A DNA stretch of 64,000 nucleotides, taken from the NCBI RefSeq assembly GCF_019797845.1, contig NZ_CP081864.1:3534001-3598000 (forward strand), read 5' to 3'. Position numbers and translations under genes: made by a program. Origin of the DNA: Symbiopectobacterium purcellii (GTDB lineage: Bacteria; Pseudomonadota; Gammaproteobacteria; Enterobacterales; Enterobacteriaceae). This document shows positions 50,996-61,430 of the stretch, in pieces (positions within the stretch are counted from its first letter, which is position 1; every line of letters begins with the position of its first letter). The notes under the pieces are model-generated. The model searched no databases. It was not told the DNA's origin and was given only the letters and a program-made list of their open reading frames with translations.

Positions 50996-51811
50996 ATGAC
51001 AATCAAATTTAAAACCGTCGCCGCACTGGGTACGCTACTGGGTGCACTGGCGCTGGCAGGCTGCGGACAAGAAGAAAAAGACCCGAACCACATCAAAGTC
51101 GGTGTTATTGTGGGTGCTGAACAGCAAGTTGCTGAAGTTGCACAAAAAGTGGCTAAAGACAAATATGGCCTGACCGTGGAACTGGTGTCCTTTAACGATT
51201 ACGTGTTGCCGAACGAAGCGCTGAGCAAAGGGGATATCGACCTGAATGCCTTCCAGCACAAGCCTTATCTGGATCAACAGATCAAAGACCGTGGTTACAA
51301 ACTGGTTGCTGTTGGCAATAGTTTTGTCTACCCGATCGCTGGCTATTCCAAAAAAATCAAATCATTAGACGAGCTGCAAAACGGGGCACAAATCGCACTG
51401 CCTAACGATCCGACCAACCTGGGGCGCTCTCTGCTGCTGCTGCAAAAACAGGGTTTGATCAAACTGAAAGATAACGTTGGCCTGCTGCCGACCGTGCTGG
51501 ACGTGGTTGAAAACCCGAAAAACCTGAAACTGGTCGAGCTGGAAGCACCGCAACTGCCGCGCTCTCTGGATGACGATCAAATCGCACTGGCTATCATCAA
51601 CACCACCTATGCCAGCCAGATTAACCTGACACCGACCAAAGACGGTCTGTTCGTGGAAGAGAAAGACTCTCCGTACGTCAACCTGATTGTGTCGCGTGAA
51701 GACAACAAAGACGCGGCTAACGTGAAGAAATTCGTTCAGGCCTACCAGTCAGACGAAGTTTATGAAGCGGCCAACAAGATTTTCAACGGCGGCGCGGTGA
51801 AAGGCTGGTAA
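50996..51811 (+). CDS. metQ: Methionine-binding lipoprotein
   Basis: MetQ binds methionine at the periplasmic face and hands it to MetNI. The precursor has 271 residues, with a signal peptide and lipobox LALAGC (lipidated Cys23). The NLPA-family body includes HIKVGVIVGAEQQVAEVA and NEALSKGDIDLNAFQHKPYL. It follows metI after 70 bases. A hairpin terminator lies just beyond its stop. Confidence 0.97.
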   Translation: MTIKFKTVAALGTLLGALALAGCGQEEKDPNHIKVGVIVGAEQQVAEVAQKVAKDKYGLTVELVSFNDYVLPNEALSKGDIDLNAFQHKPYLDQQIKDRGYKLVAVGNSFVYPIAGYSKKIKSLDELQNGAQIALPNDPTNLGRSLLLLQKQGLIKLKDNVGLLPTVLDVVENPKNLKLVELEAPQLPRSLDDDQIALAIINTTYASQINLTPTKDGLFVEEKDSPYVNLIVSREDNKDAANVKKFVQAYQSDEVYEAANKIFNGGAVKGW

Positions 51812-51842
51812 TATCACCCAATACGCGAGTGACAATTATTTC

Positions 51843-51872
51843 AAGGCGGGCCTCGGTGCCCGTCTTGTTATT
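51843..51872 (+). terminator. Terminator of metNIQ
   Basis: AAGGCGGGC and GCCCGTCTT form a stem with a six-base loop (one G.T pair), followed by a T-rich stretch. It lies about 30 bases after the metQ stop. Confidence 0.8.
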
Positions 51873-51934
51873 TGTGTCGTAGCTTGCTTCAATAAGCGCA
51901 CTTCAAAAAAGATGAAGAGTAAAGAGGAAATGCT

Positions 51935-52342
51935 ATGCGTGCTATACCGCTCGTGTTTTTAGCGCTGTCACTAACAGGATGTTCCCTGCTGCAACCCAAA
52001 ACGGCACCTGCACCGCAACCGGTTATCGAACCGGCTGTCAAAGCCCCGGCGAAAGCAAAACCGGCTCCGCGTCCGGCAACCGCCGTGCTGTATAACAGTG
52101 CGGAAGAGCTGGTGGGTAAAACGTTCCGCGATATGGGCGAAGTGTCCGGCTCTGTATGTCAGGCAAGCATGCAAGATACGCCGGCGACGGTTGCCAATGC
52201 CCGCCGCCGTATGCAAACGCGAGCAACAGCGATGCGCGCTAATGCGGTTCTGGTGCACAACTGCCAGGTAGTCAGCGGTGTTGCAGGCTGCTATCGGCAG
52301 GCCATTTGTGAAGGCACTGCACTGAAAATTTCTTCTCAATAA
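51935..52342 (+). CDS. rcsF: Outer-membrane lipoprotein RcsF, Rcs stress sensor
   Basis: RcsF senses outer-membrane and peptidoglycan damage and activates the Rcs phosphorelay, which controls capsule and motility. The lipobox SLTGC gives lipidated Cys16. A proline/alanine/lysine-rich linker (about 20-48) is followed by the folded domain with four cysteines (VCQAS, HNCQV, GCYRQAICEG) that form the two disulfides. The length of 135 residues is normal. It starts the rcsF-trmO pair. Confidence 0.95.
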   Translation: MRAIPLVFLALSLTGCSLLQPKTAPAPQPVIEPAVKAPAKAKPAPRPATAVLYNSAEELVGKTFRDMGEVSGSVCQASMQDTPATVANARRRMQTRATAMRANAVLVHNCQVVSGVAGCYRQAICEGTALKISSQ

Positions 52343-52351
52343 AGCCGGGCA

Positions 52352-53062
52352 ATGACCACCTATCATTTCGATCAGATTGGCGTTATCCGTTCGCCTTATA
52401 AAGAAAAATTCGCCGTGCCACGGCAACCCGGCCTGATTGAAGATGGCGACGGAGAACTGCATCTTCTGCCGCCCTACCACCAGCCAGAAGCGGTGCGTGG
52501 GCTGGATGCGTTCAGCCATATTTGGGTACTGTTTGTTTTTCACCACACCATGGAGCAGGGCTGGCGCCCAACGGTGCGCCCTCCCCGTTTGGGCGGGAAT
52601 GTGCGTATGGGGGTTTTCGCCACACGTTCCACGTTTCGCCCGAATCCTATCGGTATGTCGCTGGTCAGACTGAAAGGGATAAAGACCACAGGCGACAGCG
52701 TTATCTTACAGTTGGGCAGCCTCGATCTGGTCGATGGTACGCCAGTGGTTGATATCAAACCCTATTTGCCCTTTGCGGAGAGCGTGCCTGATGCCATCGG
52801 CGGCTTCGCGCAACAGGCACCAGACACCGCGATGCCCGTGCATTTTTCTGCACTGGCAGAGCAACAACTGGCGCAACATCAATCCACTTACCCGCACCTG
52901 CGCCGTTTTATCACCCAGGTATTGAATCAGGATCCGCGCCCGGCGTACCGCAAGGGGGAAGTCTCGCGCGATTACGCCGCCCTGCTGCTCGAATTCAACG
53001 TACGCTGGCGCGTAACAGCCATGCAGACAGAAGTGCTTAGCCTTGAGCCAGCACCGCGCTAA
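52352..53062 (+). CDS. trmO: tRNA (adenine-N6)-methyltransferase TrmO
   Basis: TrmO (TsaA/YaeB) methylates N6 of t6A37 in tRNA-Thr(GGU), using S-adenosylmethionine. The 236-residue protein has the VirR/TsaA-type beta-barrel with RPPRLGGNVRMGVFATRSTFRPNPIGMS and LDLVDGTPVVDIKPYLPF. It lies 10 bases after rcsF and before proS, the same order as in E. coli. Confidence 0.95.
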   Translation: MTTYHFDQIGVIRSPYKEKFAVPRQPGLIEDGDGELHLLPPYHQPEAVRGLDAFSHIWVLFVFHHTMEQGWRPTVRPPRLGGNVRMGVFATRSTFRPNPIGMSLVRLKGIKTTGDSVILQLGSLDLVDGTPVVDIKPYLPFAESVPDAIGGFAQQAPDTAMPVHFSALAEQQLAQHQSTYPHLRRFITQVLNQDPRPAYRKGEVSRDYAALLLEFNVRWRVTAMQTEVLSLEPAPR

Positions 53063-53165
53063 GCGCACATTGAATCGTTATCCATGACCTGCGCGCCATA
53101 AAATTCACGTCGCACACTTTTGACGAAGGAAAGTCACTGTTACACTAAGCCACTTTACCGTGTTT

Positions 53166-53190
53166 AAGGGCCCATACGGCCCTTTGCATC
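53166..53190 (+). terminator. Weak hairpin after trmO
   Basis: AAGGGCC and GGCCCTT form a 7-bp stem in the trmO-proS gap. The following sequence (TTGCATCTCGTTTT) has only a partial T-run, so it may attenuate rather than stop transcription before proS. Confidence 0.5.
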
Positions 53191-53246
53191 TCGTTTTGGG
53201 GCACATCGGTGCCCATTACTTTGCGTTCTGACGGAACTAAAACACC

Positions 53247-54965
53247 ATGCGTACTAGCCAATATCTGCTCTCCACCCTGAAGGAGACGCCAGCCGACGCG
53301 GAAGTCATCAGCCATCAGTTGATGCTGCGCGCCGGGATGATCCGCAAGCTGGCCTCCGGGTTATACACCTGGTTGCCGACCGGCTACCGGGTTCTGAAGA
53401 AAGTCGAAAACATCGTGCGTGAAGAGATGAACAACGCCGGTGCTATCGAGATTTCCATGCCCGTGGTACAACCCGCCGATCTGTGGCAGGAGAGTGGCCG
53501 CTGGGAACAATATGGCCCGGAATTGCTGCGCTTTGTCGATCGCGGTGACCGCCCGTTTGTTCTCGGCCCAACGCATGAAGAAGTGATTACCGATCTGGTG
53601 CGCAACGAACTGAGCTCTTATAAGCAGCTGCCGCTGAATCTGTTCCAGATCCAGACCAAATTTCGCGATGAAGTGCGCCCGCGTTTCGGCGTGATGCGTT
53701 CTCGCGAATTCATCATGAAAGACGCCTACTCGTTCCATACCTCGCAGGAATCGTTGCAGGTCACCTATGACGCGATGTACGACGCCTATAGCCGCGCATT
53801 TAGTCGCATGGGGTTGAACTTCCGCGCGGTTCAGGCAGACACCGGCTCCATCGGTGGCAGCGCATCACACGAATTCCAAGTGCTGGCGCAGAGCGGCGAA
53901 GACGACATCGTTTTCTCTACCGACTCCGAGTACGCCGCCAATATCGAATTTGCTGAAGCCGTTGCCCCCACGCTGGGACGTGCAGAAGCGAAAGAAGAAA
54001 TGCGTCTGGTTGATACGCCGAACGCCAAAACTATCGCCGAGCTGGTTGAGCAGTTTAACCTGCCGATCGAAAAAACCGTCAAAACGCTGCTGGTGAAAGC
54101 GACACAAGAGAGCGGCCACACGCTGATTGCTCTGCTGGTGCGCGGCGATCACGAACTGAATGAAGTGAAAGCGGAGAAACTGGAGCAGGTTGCCAGCCCG
54201 CTGACCTTCGCAACCGAGGCGGAAATTCGCGATATCGTTGGCGCGGGTCCGGGCTCACTCGGCCCGGTCAATATGCCGATACCAGTGATTATCGATCGCA
54301 CCGTCGCCGCAATGAGCGATTTTGGCGCTGGAGCAAACCAGGACGGCAAACACTTCTTCGGTGTTAACTGGGAACGTGACGTTGCACTGCCGCAAGTGGC
54401 TGATATCCGCAATGTGGTTGAAGGCGATGCCAGCCCGGACGGGAAAGGCACGCTGTTAATCAAACGCGGCATCGAAGTGGGTCATATCTTCCAGTTGGGC
54501 ACCAAATATTCTCAGGCACTGCAAGCCAGCGTGCAGGGTGAAGATGGTCGCAACCAGATCCTGACCATGGGCTGTTACGGTATTGGGGTGACGCGCGTGG
54601 TGGCGGCGGCTATCGAACAGAATCACGACGATCGTGGCATTATCTGGCATGACGCCATTGCCCCCTTCCAGGTGGCGATCCTGCCGATGAACATGCACAA
54701 GTCGTTCCGCGTGAAAGAGCTGGCTGAAGACATTTATCAGCAACTGCGCGCCAAAGGCATCGATGTGCTGCTCGACGATCGTAAAGAGCGTCCGGGTGTG
54801 ATGTTTGCGGATATGGAATTGATCGGCGTGCCGCACACTATCGTCATTGGCGATCGCAATCTGGATAACGACGAGATTGAATATAAATATCGTCGCGACG
54901 GTGAGAAAAAGATGATCAAGGTTGGTGAGATCGTTGATTTTTTATCGGCCAATACCGTTCGTTAA
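53247..54965 (+). CDS. proS: Prolyl-tRNA synthetase
   Basis: ProS charges tRNA-Pro. It is the bacterial-type class II enzyme of 572 residues, with the catalytic core (class II motif 2 segment [27 protein letters not shown], motif 3 [13 protein letters not shown]). The inserted editing domain (about 220-380) hydrolyses Ala-tRNA-Pro, and the C-terminal anticodon domain contains [24 protein letters not shown]. It is convergent with rpoS here, whereas in E. coli proS is followed by nlpE. Confidence 0.97.
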   Translation: MRTSQYLLSTLKETPADAEVISHQLMLRAGMIRKLASGLYTWLPTGYRVLKKVENIVREEMNNAGAIEISMPVVQPADLWQESGRWEQYGPELLRFVDRGDRPFVLGPTHEEVITDLVRNELSSYKQLPLNLFQIQTKFRDEVRPRFGVMRSREFIMKDAYSFHTSQESLQVTYDAMYDAYSRAFSRMGLNFRAVQADTGSIGGSASHEFQVLAQSGEDDIVFSTDSEYAANIEFAEAVAPTLGRAEAKEEMRLVDTPNAKTIAELVEQFNLPIEKTVKTLLVKATQESGHTLIALLVRGDHELNEVKAEKLEQVASPLTFATEAEIRDIVGAGPGSLGPVNMPIPVIIDRTVAAMSDFGAGANQDGKHFFGVNWERDVALPQVADIRNVVEGDASPDGKGTLLIKRGIEVGHIFQLGTKYSQALQASVQGEDGRNQILTMGCYGIGVTRVVAAAIEQNHDDRGIIWHDAIAPFQVAILPMNMHKSFRVKELAEDIYQQLRAKGIDVLLDDRKERPGVMFADMELIGVPHTIVIGDRNLDNDEIEYKYRRDGEKKMIKVGEIVDFLSANTVR

Positions 54966-54983
54966 TACGCAGCAATAAAGTAT

Positions 54984-55015
54984 AAAAAAAGGTGGGGTTT
55001 TCCCCACCTTTTTTA
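54984..55015. terminator. Bidirectional terminator between proS and rpoS
   Basis: AAAAAAAGGTGGGG, TTTT loop, and CCCCACCTTTTTT form a symmetrical hairpin with A/T tracts on both outer sides. It works for proS on the plus strand and rpoS on the minus strand. Confidence 0.95.
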
Positions 55016-55066
55016 TTTGACTGCGAGTCGACTCAACGTGCAAATACGGCGATTGTTTCTGCTTCG

Positions 55067-56047
55067 TTATTCACGGAACAGCTCTTCAATATCCAGCCCC
55101 TGTACTTGCAAAATTTCACGCAGACGGCGCAGCCCTTCCACCTGGATTTGGCGCACGCGTTCACGGGTTAAGCCAATTTCACGACCAACGTCTTCAAGCG
55201 TTGCCGCTTCATACCCCAGCAGCCCAAAACGACGAGCCAGCACTTCACGCTGTTTAGCGTTCAGTTCAAACAACCATTTAACGATATTCTGTTTCATATC
55301 GTTGTCTTGCGTGGTGTCTTCTGGTCCGTTGTTTTTTTCATCCGCCAGAATATCCAGCAGCGCTTTATCAGAGTCCCCGCCCAATGGCGTATCTACCGAT
55401 GTGATACGCTCATTCAAGCGCAACATGCGGTTTACGTCATCAACAGGTTTGTCGAGCTGCTCGGCAATCTCTTCCGCACTGGGCTCGTGATCCAGCTTAT
55501 GCGAAAGCTCACGTGCGGTACGCAGATAAACGTTCAATTCTTTAACGATATGGATAGGCAAACGAATGGTACGGGTTTGGTTCATGATAGCCCGTTCAAT
55601 CGTTTGGCGAATCCACCATGTGGCATAGGTTGAAAAGCGGAAACCCCTTTCAGGATCGAACTTCTCAACCGCACGGATCAAACCAAGATTACCTTCTTCG
55701 ATGAGATCCAACAGCGCCAGACCGCGATTGTTGTAGCGACGGGCAATTTTCACCACAAGCCGCAGGTTACTTTCAATCATACGGCGTCGCGATGATACAT
55801 CACCGCGCAGCGCTCTACGGGCAAAAAAGACTTCTTCTTCAGCGGTCAGAAGCGGAGAGTAACCGATCTCTCCTAAATAGAGTTGGGTAGCATCCAGCAC
55901 ACGCTGGGCTGCACTTTGGGATAACAACTCATCGTCGGATGCCTCATTATCCCCCGCTAACGCCTTTTCGTCAAAAACATCAAGTCCATTTTCCTCGAAC
56001 TCGGCATCATCATGTAACTCGTTAACTTTCAGCGTGCTTTGGCTCAT
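55067..56047 (-). CDS. rpoS: Stationary-phase sigma factor RpoS
   Basis: RpoS directs RNA polymerase to general stress and stationary-phase promoters. The 326-residue protein has region 1.2/2 ([85 protein letters not shown]), region 3 with the ClpXP/RssB-contact segment, and region 4 ([39 protein letters not shown]). It is intact. The main rpoS promoter in relatives lies inside nlpD, just upstream here. Confidence 0.97.
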   Translation of the reverse strand: MSQSTLKVNELHDDAEFEENGLDVFDEKALAGDNEASDDELLSQSAAQRVLDATQLYLGEIGYSPLLTAEEEVFFARRALRGDVSSRRRMIESNLRLVVKIARRYNNRGLALLDLIEEGNLGLIRAVEKFDPERGFRFSTYATWWIRQTIERAIMNQTRTIRLPIHIVKELNVYLRTARELSHKLDHEPSAEEIAEQLDKPVDDVNRMLRLNERITSVDTPLGGDSDKALLDILADEKNNGPEDTTQDNDMKQNIVKWLFELNAKQREVLARRFGLLGYEAATLEDVGREIGLTRERVRQIQVEGLRRLREILQVQGLDIEELFRE

Positions 56048-56100
56048 AAGTGGCTCCTACCCGTGATCCCTTGGCAGAATACCGAAATACTCTGCCCGAT

Positions 56101-57168
56101 TTATCGCTGCGGAAGGTAACGCAGCGGGTTTACGGATTTCCCCTTGTAACGAATTTCAAAATGCAAGCGTACTGAACTGGTTCCGGTGCTACCCATGGTA
56201 GCGATCTGTTGACCCGCCTTGACCTCTTGTTGTTCCCGGACCAGCATAGTTTCATTATGGGCATAGGCGCTCAGGTAATCATCGTCGTGCTTGATGATGA
56301 TCAGATTACCGTACCCGCGCAAAGCGTTGCCCGCATAAACGACACGCCCTGAAGCGGTCGCCATGATCGGTTGCCCACGAGTGCCAGCGATATCAATCCC
56401 TTTGTTTCCCCCCTCCGATGCGGAGAAACTATCTATGACTTTCCCCTCAGTAGGCCAACGCCAGCTGCCGACAGCAGGAGCACTGCTTTCAACAGCCGCG
56501 GGGGCGGTCACAGGAGCCGTCACGGCAGCTCCGGTGGAAGGCAACATCTTACCTACATTCTGTTTACCCGAATTTCCAGAATACGCATTAGTTGACTGAG
56601 AATCAACCTGCGTTGTTTGAATTTGCGTCATTGACGGCGGCTGAGGCACGCCGCCACGCGTGGCATCGGAAGGTGCCAGCATACCACCGCTGCTGCTGCC
56701 CGCGCTGCCTGCCAGCATGCCTCCTCCTCCGGTCGATCCGCTGCTTACCGGCGCGGAAGAACCGTCACTCACCTGAAGCACCTGTCCGACGTTCAGGCTA
56801 TAAGGCTCAGCGACATTATTGCGCTGGGCCAGCTCGCGATAATCACTGCCGGTTATCCAGGCGATATAGAACAACGTATCGCCGCGTTTTACCGTATAGG
56901 TGCTGCCGCCATAGCTGCCTTTAGGAATGGCGTTATAGCTACGGTTGTAGACAATACGGCCATCGCGCGTGGTGATCGGCGCATCGCCGGAAGATGATAT
57001 AGTAGAAGGCGCAGTCGCGAGCATTCCACCGCGACTGCTGCTATTGCCCTGACCGCCTACGCTGCTGATTGGGGCGGGTTTACTGTCGTTATTGGTACAC
57101 CCCGCCAACCCCAGAATAATTGCCGTGCACGCCGCTATCTGACGCAGTGTTCTCGTTTGGCTTCCCAT
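56101..57168 (-). CDS. nlpD: Murein hydrolase activator NlpD
   Basis: NlpD is an outer-membrane lipoprotein that activates the amidase AmiC at the division septum. The lipobox LGLAGC gives lipidated Cys24. A LysM peptidoglycan-binding domain is around 90-135 ([19 protein letters not shown]...). After a long serine/glycine/glutamine-rich linker comes a LytM domain (about 235-355; [26 protein letters not shown]) that lacks the full zinc ligand set, as expected for an activator. It is upstream of rpoS in the same direction. Confidence 0.95.
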   Translation of the reverse strand: MGSQTRTLRQIAACTAIILGLAGCTNNDSKPAPISSVGGQGNSSSRGGMLATAPSTISSSGDAPITTRDGRIVYNRSYNAIPKGSYGGSTYTVKRGDTLFYIAWITGSDYRELAQRNNVAEPYSLNVGQVLQVSDGSSAPVSSGSTGGGGMLAGSAGSSSGGMLAPSDATRGGVPQPPSMTQIQTTQVDSQSTNAYSGNSGKQNVGKMLPSTGAAVTAPVTAPAAVESSAPAVGSWRWPTEGKVIDSFSASEGGNKGIDIAGTRGQPIMATASGRVVYAGNALRGYGNLIIIKHDDDYLSAYAHNETMLVREQQEVKAGQQIATMGSTGTSSVRLHFEIRYKGKSVNPLRYLPQR

Positions 57169-57367
57169 GCGCCTTGCTCCCCTATAACCGTAACACTAAT
57201 TCAATACCTTAATGAGACCACTCGAGGTCCGCCATGTCATCACCGCAGTAGCACCCGCTCAATGCTAACAATATCAACATGTTCTCACTATGACAGGGTT
57301 GTATTGAACTACGTTCTATTGAAATAAATCGTAAATGACCGATACCCAAAACGTGTTTGCAAAGGTA

Positions 57368-57991
57368 TCAGGCTAGTTCGCCTTTGACCAGTGGAACAAA
57401 TTTAACCGTTTCAATGGTATTCACTACAAATTCGCCACCGTGGCGTTGTATGCGTTGTAACGTTTGAGCATGTTCTCCCACTGGGAGCACCATAATGCCC
57501 CCTTCATCCAATTGCGCTATCAGCGCATTCGGAATTTCAGGCGCCGCTGCCGTCACAATAATGGCATCAAACGGACCGCGTGACGGCCAGCCTTGCCAGC
57601 CATCACCGTGCCGGGTGGAAACATTGTGCAGATCCAGTTGCTTCAACCGCCGTTTAGCCTGCCACTGCAACCCTTTGATACGCTCAACGGAAAAAACCTG
57701 CTTTACCAAATGCGCCAAAACCGCCGTTTGGTAGCCGGAACCGGTGCCAATTTCAAGCACGCGAGACGCGGGCGTCAATTGCAGCAGGTCCGTCATGCGA
57801 GCAACCATATAAGGCTGAGAGATGGTTTGACCGGAGCCTATCGGCAGCGCGGTATTTTCATAAGCCTTATGCTCAAAGGCTTCGTCGACAAAACGCTCAC
57901 GCGGCACAGCCTCGATAGCCTTAAGCAATCGCTCGTCATGAATGCCCTGCTGACGCAACAATGTCAGCATCGTTTGCATGCGCTTGTTCAC
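57368..57991 (-). CDS. pcm: Protein-L-isoaspartate O-methyltransferase
   Basis: Pcm repairs isoaspartyl residues in aged proteins using S-adenosylmethionine. It has 207 residues, with the SAM-binding motif [16 protein letters not shown], the [15 protein letters not shown] substrate segment, and [14 protein letters not shown]. The start is a GTG at 57991 (an in-frame ATG lies four codons on). In most enterobacteria surE lies directly upstream and overlaps pcm. Here only 127 bases separate pcm from truD, with no surE. Confidence 0.95.
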   Translation of the reverse strand: MNKRMQTMLTLLRQQGIHDERLLKAIEAVPRERFVDEAFEHKAYENTALPIGSGQTISQPYMVARMTDLLQLTPASRVLEIGTGSGYQTAVLAHLVKQVFSVERIKGLQWQAKRRLKQLDLHNVSTRHGDGWQGWPSRGPFDAIIVTAAAPEIPNALIAQLDEGGIMVLPVGEHAQTLQRIQRHGGEFVVNTIETVKFVPLVKGELA

Positions 57992-58118
57992 CCTATCCCG
58001 TCAGCCTCAGTCGTGATTAACGTCTTCATCCCTTTACTCAATAACGGCAATGCCTTGCCGTGAGTTCGCATCCTTGTTGCATAGGTACTACATCAGTACT
58101 GCATCAAATTACAGCATC

Positions 58119-59189
58119 TCAATCAGCGATATCCATCTGCTCCAGCGGCGTGATGAGTTCGCGCACTACGCTTGTGGCAAAGCTGCCCGCCGGTAGCCAG
58201 AAATCCAGCGTGACCGACGTTTCATCCAACCAGGACCAGCGCATTTGCTGCGGATACAGCAGTGCAGCACGGCGCGCAACCTCGACCCGTTCGCGACGCA
58301 GTAATCCAAGCAGCGTCTCGTGCCCCGCCAGGCAGCGCTGTTCAAACGCCAACGCGTCACCATGAGTGCCAGGATCGCCATCGCCGGGCAGCGGAGCCGT
58401 CACGCACAGCTCGAACTTATCAACGCGCGATTGAAGTACCGTCACTTCATCTTCGTTTGCCACAAACCAACTACCACGCCCGGCAAGTTGCAGCGCATCA
58501 CCTGCCAACACCTGCGTTGCCAACCCCTGACTCAAACGTTGGCTCACAATGAGATTGAACAGCGCGCTACGACTGGCCGACAGATAGAAGCTACGCTTGC
58601 TGCGCTCACTGACGCGAATCTCTTCTCTGGCCCAACGTGCCGCCTGAATCAGGTTGTTGCCACCGCGACCGAAGCGCTGACTGCCAAAATAGTTCGGCAC
58701 GCCCTGTTCAGCAATCGCCGCTAGCCGCGCTTCGACGGCTGCACGGTCGCTGATATTACGCAGCGTCAACGTAAACTGATTGCCACGCAACGCACCAATA
58801 CGCAGCTTACGCCGATGACGGGCACTGTTAAGAATTTCACACCCTTCAAGCGCAAACGCGGAGAAATCGGGTAACACTTTGCCCGGCACATGCAGGCAAA
58901 ACCACTGCTCCGTCACCGCATGCCGGTCTTTCAAGCCAGCATAACTCACGGCACGCGCGGGAATGCGGGCGAATTTCGCCAACGCTTCCGCCACAAACGC
59001 GGTGTTGCAGCCACGTTTACGCACCTGAACCAGCAGATGTTCGCCATCGCCGTCCGGCGCAAACCCCAAATCTTCCACCACACGGAAATCATCGGCGCTT
59101 GCTTTGAGCGTCCCTGTCGCCAGCGGTTCACCGTGCAGCCAGAACAGGCTTTCCATGTTGAGCGTAGCGGGTTCTTGCTGCATTACCAT
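58119..59189 (-). CDS. truD: tRNA pseudouridine(13) synthase
   Basis: TruD makes pseudouridine 13 in tRNA-Glu. The catalytic aspartate lies in [13 protein letters not shown] (Asp88 in this numbering, corresponding to Asp80 in E. coli). The conserved [11 protein letters not shown] and WFVANEDE segments and the C-terminal [15 protein letters not shown] are present. Two starts are plausible: ATG 59189, which overlaps the ispF stop, or the internal ATG at 59156, which gives a length closer to E. coli. Its 3' end is not followed by surE. Confidence 0.94.
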   Translation of the reverse strand: MVMQQEPATLNMESLFWLHGEPLATGTLKASADDFRVVEDLGFAPDGDGEHLLVQVRKRGCNTAFVAEALAKFARIPARAVSYAGLKDRHAVTEQWFCLHVPGKVLPDFSAFALEGCEILNSARHRRKLRIGALRGNQFTLTLRNISDRAAVEARLAAIAEQGVPNYFGSQRFGRGGNNLIQAARWAREEIRVSERSKRSFYLSASRSALFNLIVSQRLSQGLATQVLAGDALQLAGRGSWFVANEDEVTVLQSRVDKFELCVTAPLPGDGDPGTHGDALAFEQRCLAGHETLLGLLRRERVEVARRAALLYPQQMRWSWLDETSVTLDFWLPAGSFATSVVRELITPLEQMDIAD

Positions 59190-59680
59190 GCGACCACTTC
59201 ACTCCGTTCATCTTTCACCAACAGCGCCACCGCTTCGCAGGCAATTCCTTCGCCACGCCCGGTAAACCCGAGCTGCTCAGTGGTGGTGGCTTTTACGTTG
59301 ACATCATCCATATGGCAGTGAAGATCTTCTGCCAGATTCACCCGCATTTGCGGAATGTGCGGGGCCATTTTCGGCGCTTGCGCAATGATAGTGACATCCA
59401 GATTGCCCAGTCGATACCCTTTTTCTTGTATCCGCTGCCACGCCTGGCGCAGCAGTTCGCGGCTATCCGCGCCTTTGTAGGCGGGATCGGTATCGGGAAA
59501 CAGTTTACCGATATCGCCGAGCGCCGCCGCACCGAGCAGCGCATCAGTTACCGCATGCAGCAACACATCCCCATCAGAATGCGCCAACAATCCCTGAGGG
59601 TAAGGAATGCGAACCCCACCGATCACCAATGGGCCTTCGCCGCCCAGTTTGTGGACATCAAAACCGTGACCAATACGCAT
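59183..59680 (-). CDS. ispF: 2-C-methyl-D-erythritol 2,4-cyclodiphosphate synthase
   Basis: IspF cyclises the CDP-methylerythritol phosphate intermediate in the non-mevalonate isoprenoid pathway. ATG 59680 has AAGGAG upstream and gives [14 protein letters not shown], whose Asp8 and His10 bind zinc with a later histidine in [13 protein letters not shown]. The length is 165 residues. A longer frame to 59737 would read over the ribosome site. It lies 58 bases after ispD, where E. coli has the two genes touching. Confidence 0.96.
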   Translation of the reverse strand: MRIGHGFDVHKLGGEGPLVIGGVRIPYPQGLLAHSDGDVLLHAVTDALLGAAALGDIGKLFPDTDPAYKGADSRELLRQAWQRIQEKGYRLGNLDVTIIAQAPKMAPHIPQMRVNLAEDLHCHMDDVNVKATTTEQLGFTGRGEGIACEAVALLVKDERSEVVAW

Positions 59681-59738
59681 GGGGTTATTCTCCTTAATTA
59701 GCGAATGGTTGTGAAACATGATACCGCGGAAGGGCACT

Positions 59739-60449
59739 TCACACGCTTGGCGGTGCCAATCGCGCCAGGTAGAACTCGGCCAGCGCCAAATCCTCTGGAC
59801 GCGTTACTTTAATATTATCAGCGCGCCCTGCAACAATCTGTGGATGATAGCCGCAAAACTCCAGCGCAGACGCTTCATCGGTCACGACAGCCCCTTGTTG
59901 TAACGCGCGCTCCAGGCAATTTTGCAATAATAACCGTGGAAACAGTTGCGGCGTCAAGGCATGCCATAAATCGCGGCGATCAACCGTGTGCTCAATCGCC
60001 TCACCCTGGCTACGTTTCATGGTATCTCGCACCGGTGCAGCAAGAATACCGCCCACGTCGCAGTGCCGGATAAGCTGTAACAAGCGATCCAGATCCTGAA
60101 GATGTAAACACGGGCGTGCGGCGTCATGTACCAACACCCAAGGCGCATCACTGACCGCGCGCAAGCCGGCCAGCACCGAATCAGCCCGCTGTGTACCGCC
60201 GAACACCACGCTAATGCGCGGATCTTGAGCCAACGGCAAGGTGGCAAAGCGCCAGTCGTCAGGGCTGATAACCACCACGGCACGCTGAATGTGCGGATGC
60301 TGAAACAACGCAGCCAGCGTGTGTTCCAGCAGCGTTTTTCCATGGAGGGTGAGATATTGTTTTGGACAGTCGCACTCCATTCTGCTGCCGTTTCCGGCCG
60401 CGGGCAGGACGGCGACAACCTCAGGTAAGGAGACCAGCGGTTCAGACAT
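59739..60449 (-). CDS. ispD: 2-C-methyl-D-erythritol 4-phosphate cytidylyltransferase
   Basis: IspD joins CTP and methylerythritol phosphate in the isoprenoid pathway. It is 236 residues, with the nucleotide-binding [40 protein letters not shown] and the C-terminal [15 protein letters not shown]. It begins three bases after ftsB, so the pair is co-transcribed. Confidence 0.96.
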   Translation of the reverse strand: MSEPLVSLPEVVAVLPAAGNGSRMECDCPKQYLTLHGKTLLEHTLAALFQHPHIQRAVVVISPDDWRFATLPLAQDPRISVVFGGTQRADSVLAGLRAVSDAPWVLVHDAARPCLHLQDLDRLLQLIRHCDVGGILAAPVRDTMKRSQGEAIEHTVDRRDLWHALTPQLFPRLLLQNCLERALQQGAVVTDEASALEFCGYHPQIVAGRADNIKVTRPEDLALAEFYLARLAPPSV

Positions 60450-60452
60450 GGG

Positions 60453-60815
60453 TTAACGTGACGTCATAGGGTTAGAAGATGACAGGGCATTAGATGCGCC
60501 AGAATTCGCAGAGGAAGGCGCCGTCGCCGCACGACGACCGGATTGATCCGGCACCAGACGATAGAAGCTCTCACCCGGTTTGATCATGCCCAGTTCATTG
60601 CGTGCACGCTCTTCAATGGCCTCTTGCCCACCGTTAAGATCGTCGATTTCCGCAAACAGCTGTTCGTTCCGGGCTTTGAGCTTGCCGTTGTTGCCCTGTT
60701 GGACAGCCACGTCGTCTTTAACCCGAACATAGTCATGAATGCCATTTTTACCCAGCCACAGCGAATATTGCAGCCAACCGAGCAAAATCAATAATAACAG
60801 CGTTAGCTTTCCCAT
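60453..60815 (-). CDS. ftsB: Cell division protein FtsB
   Basis: FtsB forms the FtsQLB divisome complex. The protein has a short cytoplasmic start, one membrane span (about 3-21), a periplasmic coiled coil (about 30-70) and [15 protein letters not shown]. It has 120 residues with a serine/alanine-rich C-terminal tail of about 25 residues (after VPDQSGRR) that is longer than in E. coli (103 residues). It leads the ftsB-ispD-ispF-truD unit. Confidence 0.95.
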   Translation of the reverse strand: MGKLTLLLLILLGWLQYSLWLGKNGIHDYVRVKDDVAVQQGNNGKLKARNEQLFAEIDDLNGGQEAIEERARNELGMIKPGESFYRLVPDQSGRRAATAPSSANSGASNALSSSNPMTSR

Positions 60816-61045
60816 CCCGCCCCCTGAAAAACCGCCTAATCATCCCATAACTTTGCCTTCGACTCCATATTATCAGGGCGGATTAACGCACCTGAGTACG
60901 GTTCATTTGGTGTAACGCGGGTAACCCGAGCCATAAAGGCGTTGTTGCAGAGCGAGAGAAGAAACACGAGGAACGGTGCGCGCGAGGAGATATCAGTCAC
61001 ATTTGTTAAACGTCGGTAACAAATAGCGGCGATTTACGCCGCACC

Positions 61046-61372
61046 TCACCACCCGGTGATCAGTGAAAACACCAACCAGAACAGACAGACAATCACAGCA
61101 CCGCTGCACAACACCATCAGCGTCATATTGCCTTTGAAAATCACACTGAAAAACACGCCGATTAGCACGGAAGCTGGCATCAGCGCCAAAAAAAACGGCC
61201 AGGTGTAGAGCATAAAAAACAGCGTGGTGTTCGAGCCATAGACCCAAATCGGCACCACAAACGCCAACCAGTAGAAAGAAAAACCGGCGATGGCGCCCAT
61301 AAACGGGTAGGTGCGGTCATCTTCACGCCCCCTTGGCCGCTTACTGACAGATAACTGCGTTACGTTCTGCAT
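61046..61372 (-). CDS. ygbE: DUF3561 inner-membrane protein YgbE
   Basis: A 108-residue membrane protein with about three hydrophobic segments after a charged N-terminus. It occupies the place of E. coli ygbE between cysC and ftsB and shares its pattern. No function is established. Its direction follows cysC, so it may be co-transcribed with the cys genes. Confidence 0.87.
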   Translation of the reverse strand: MQNVTQLSVSKRPRGREDDRTYPFMGAIAGFSFYWLAFVVPIWVYGSNTTLFFMLYTWPFFLALMPASVLIGVFFSVIFKGNMTLMVLCSGAVIVCLFWLVFSLITGW

Positions 61373-61430
61373 AGTCTACCCTGTAACACTCCGCCCCACC
61401 GCGAAAGGCAGTGACACCTGACAGAGCCAA

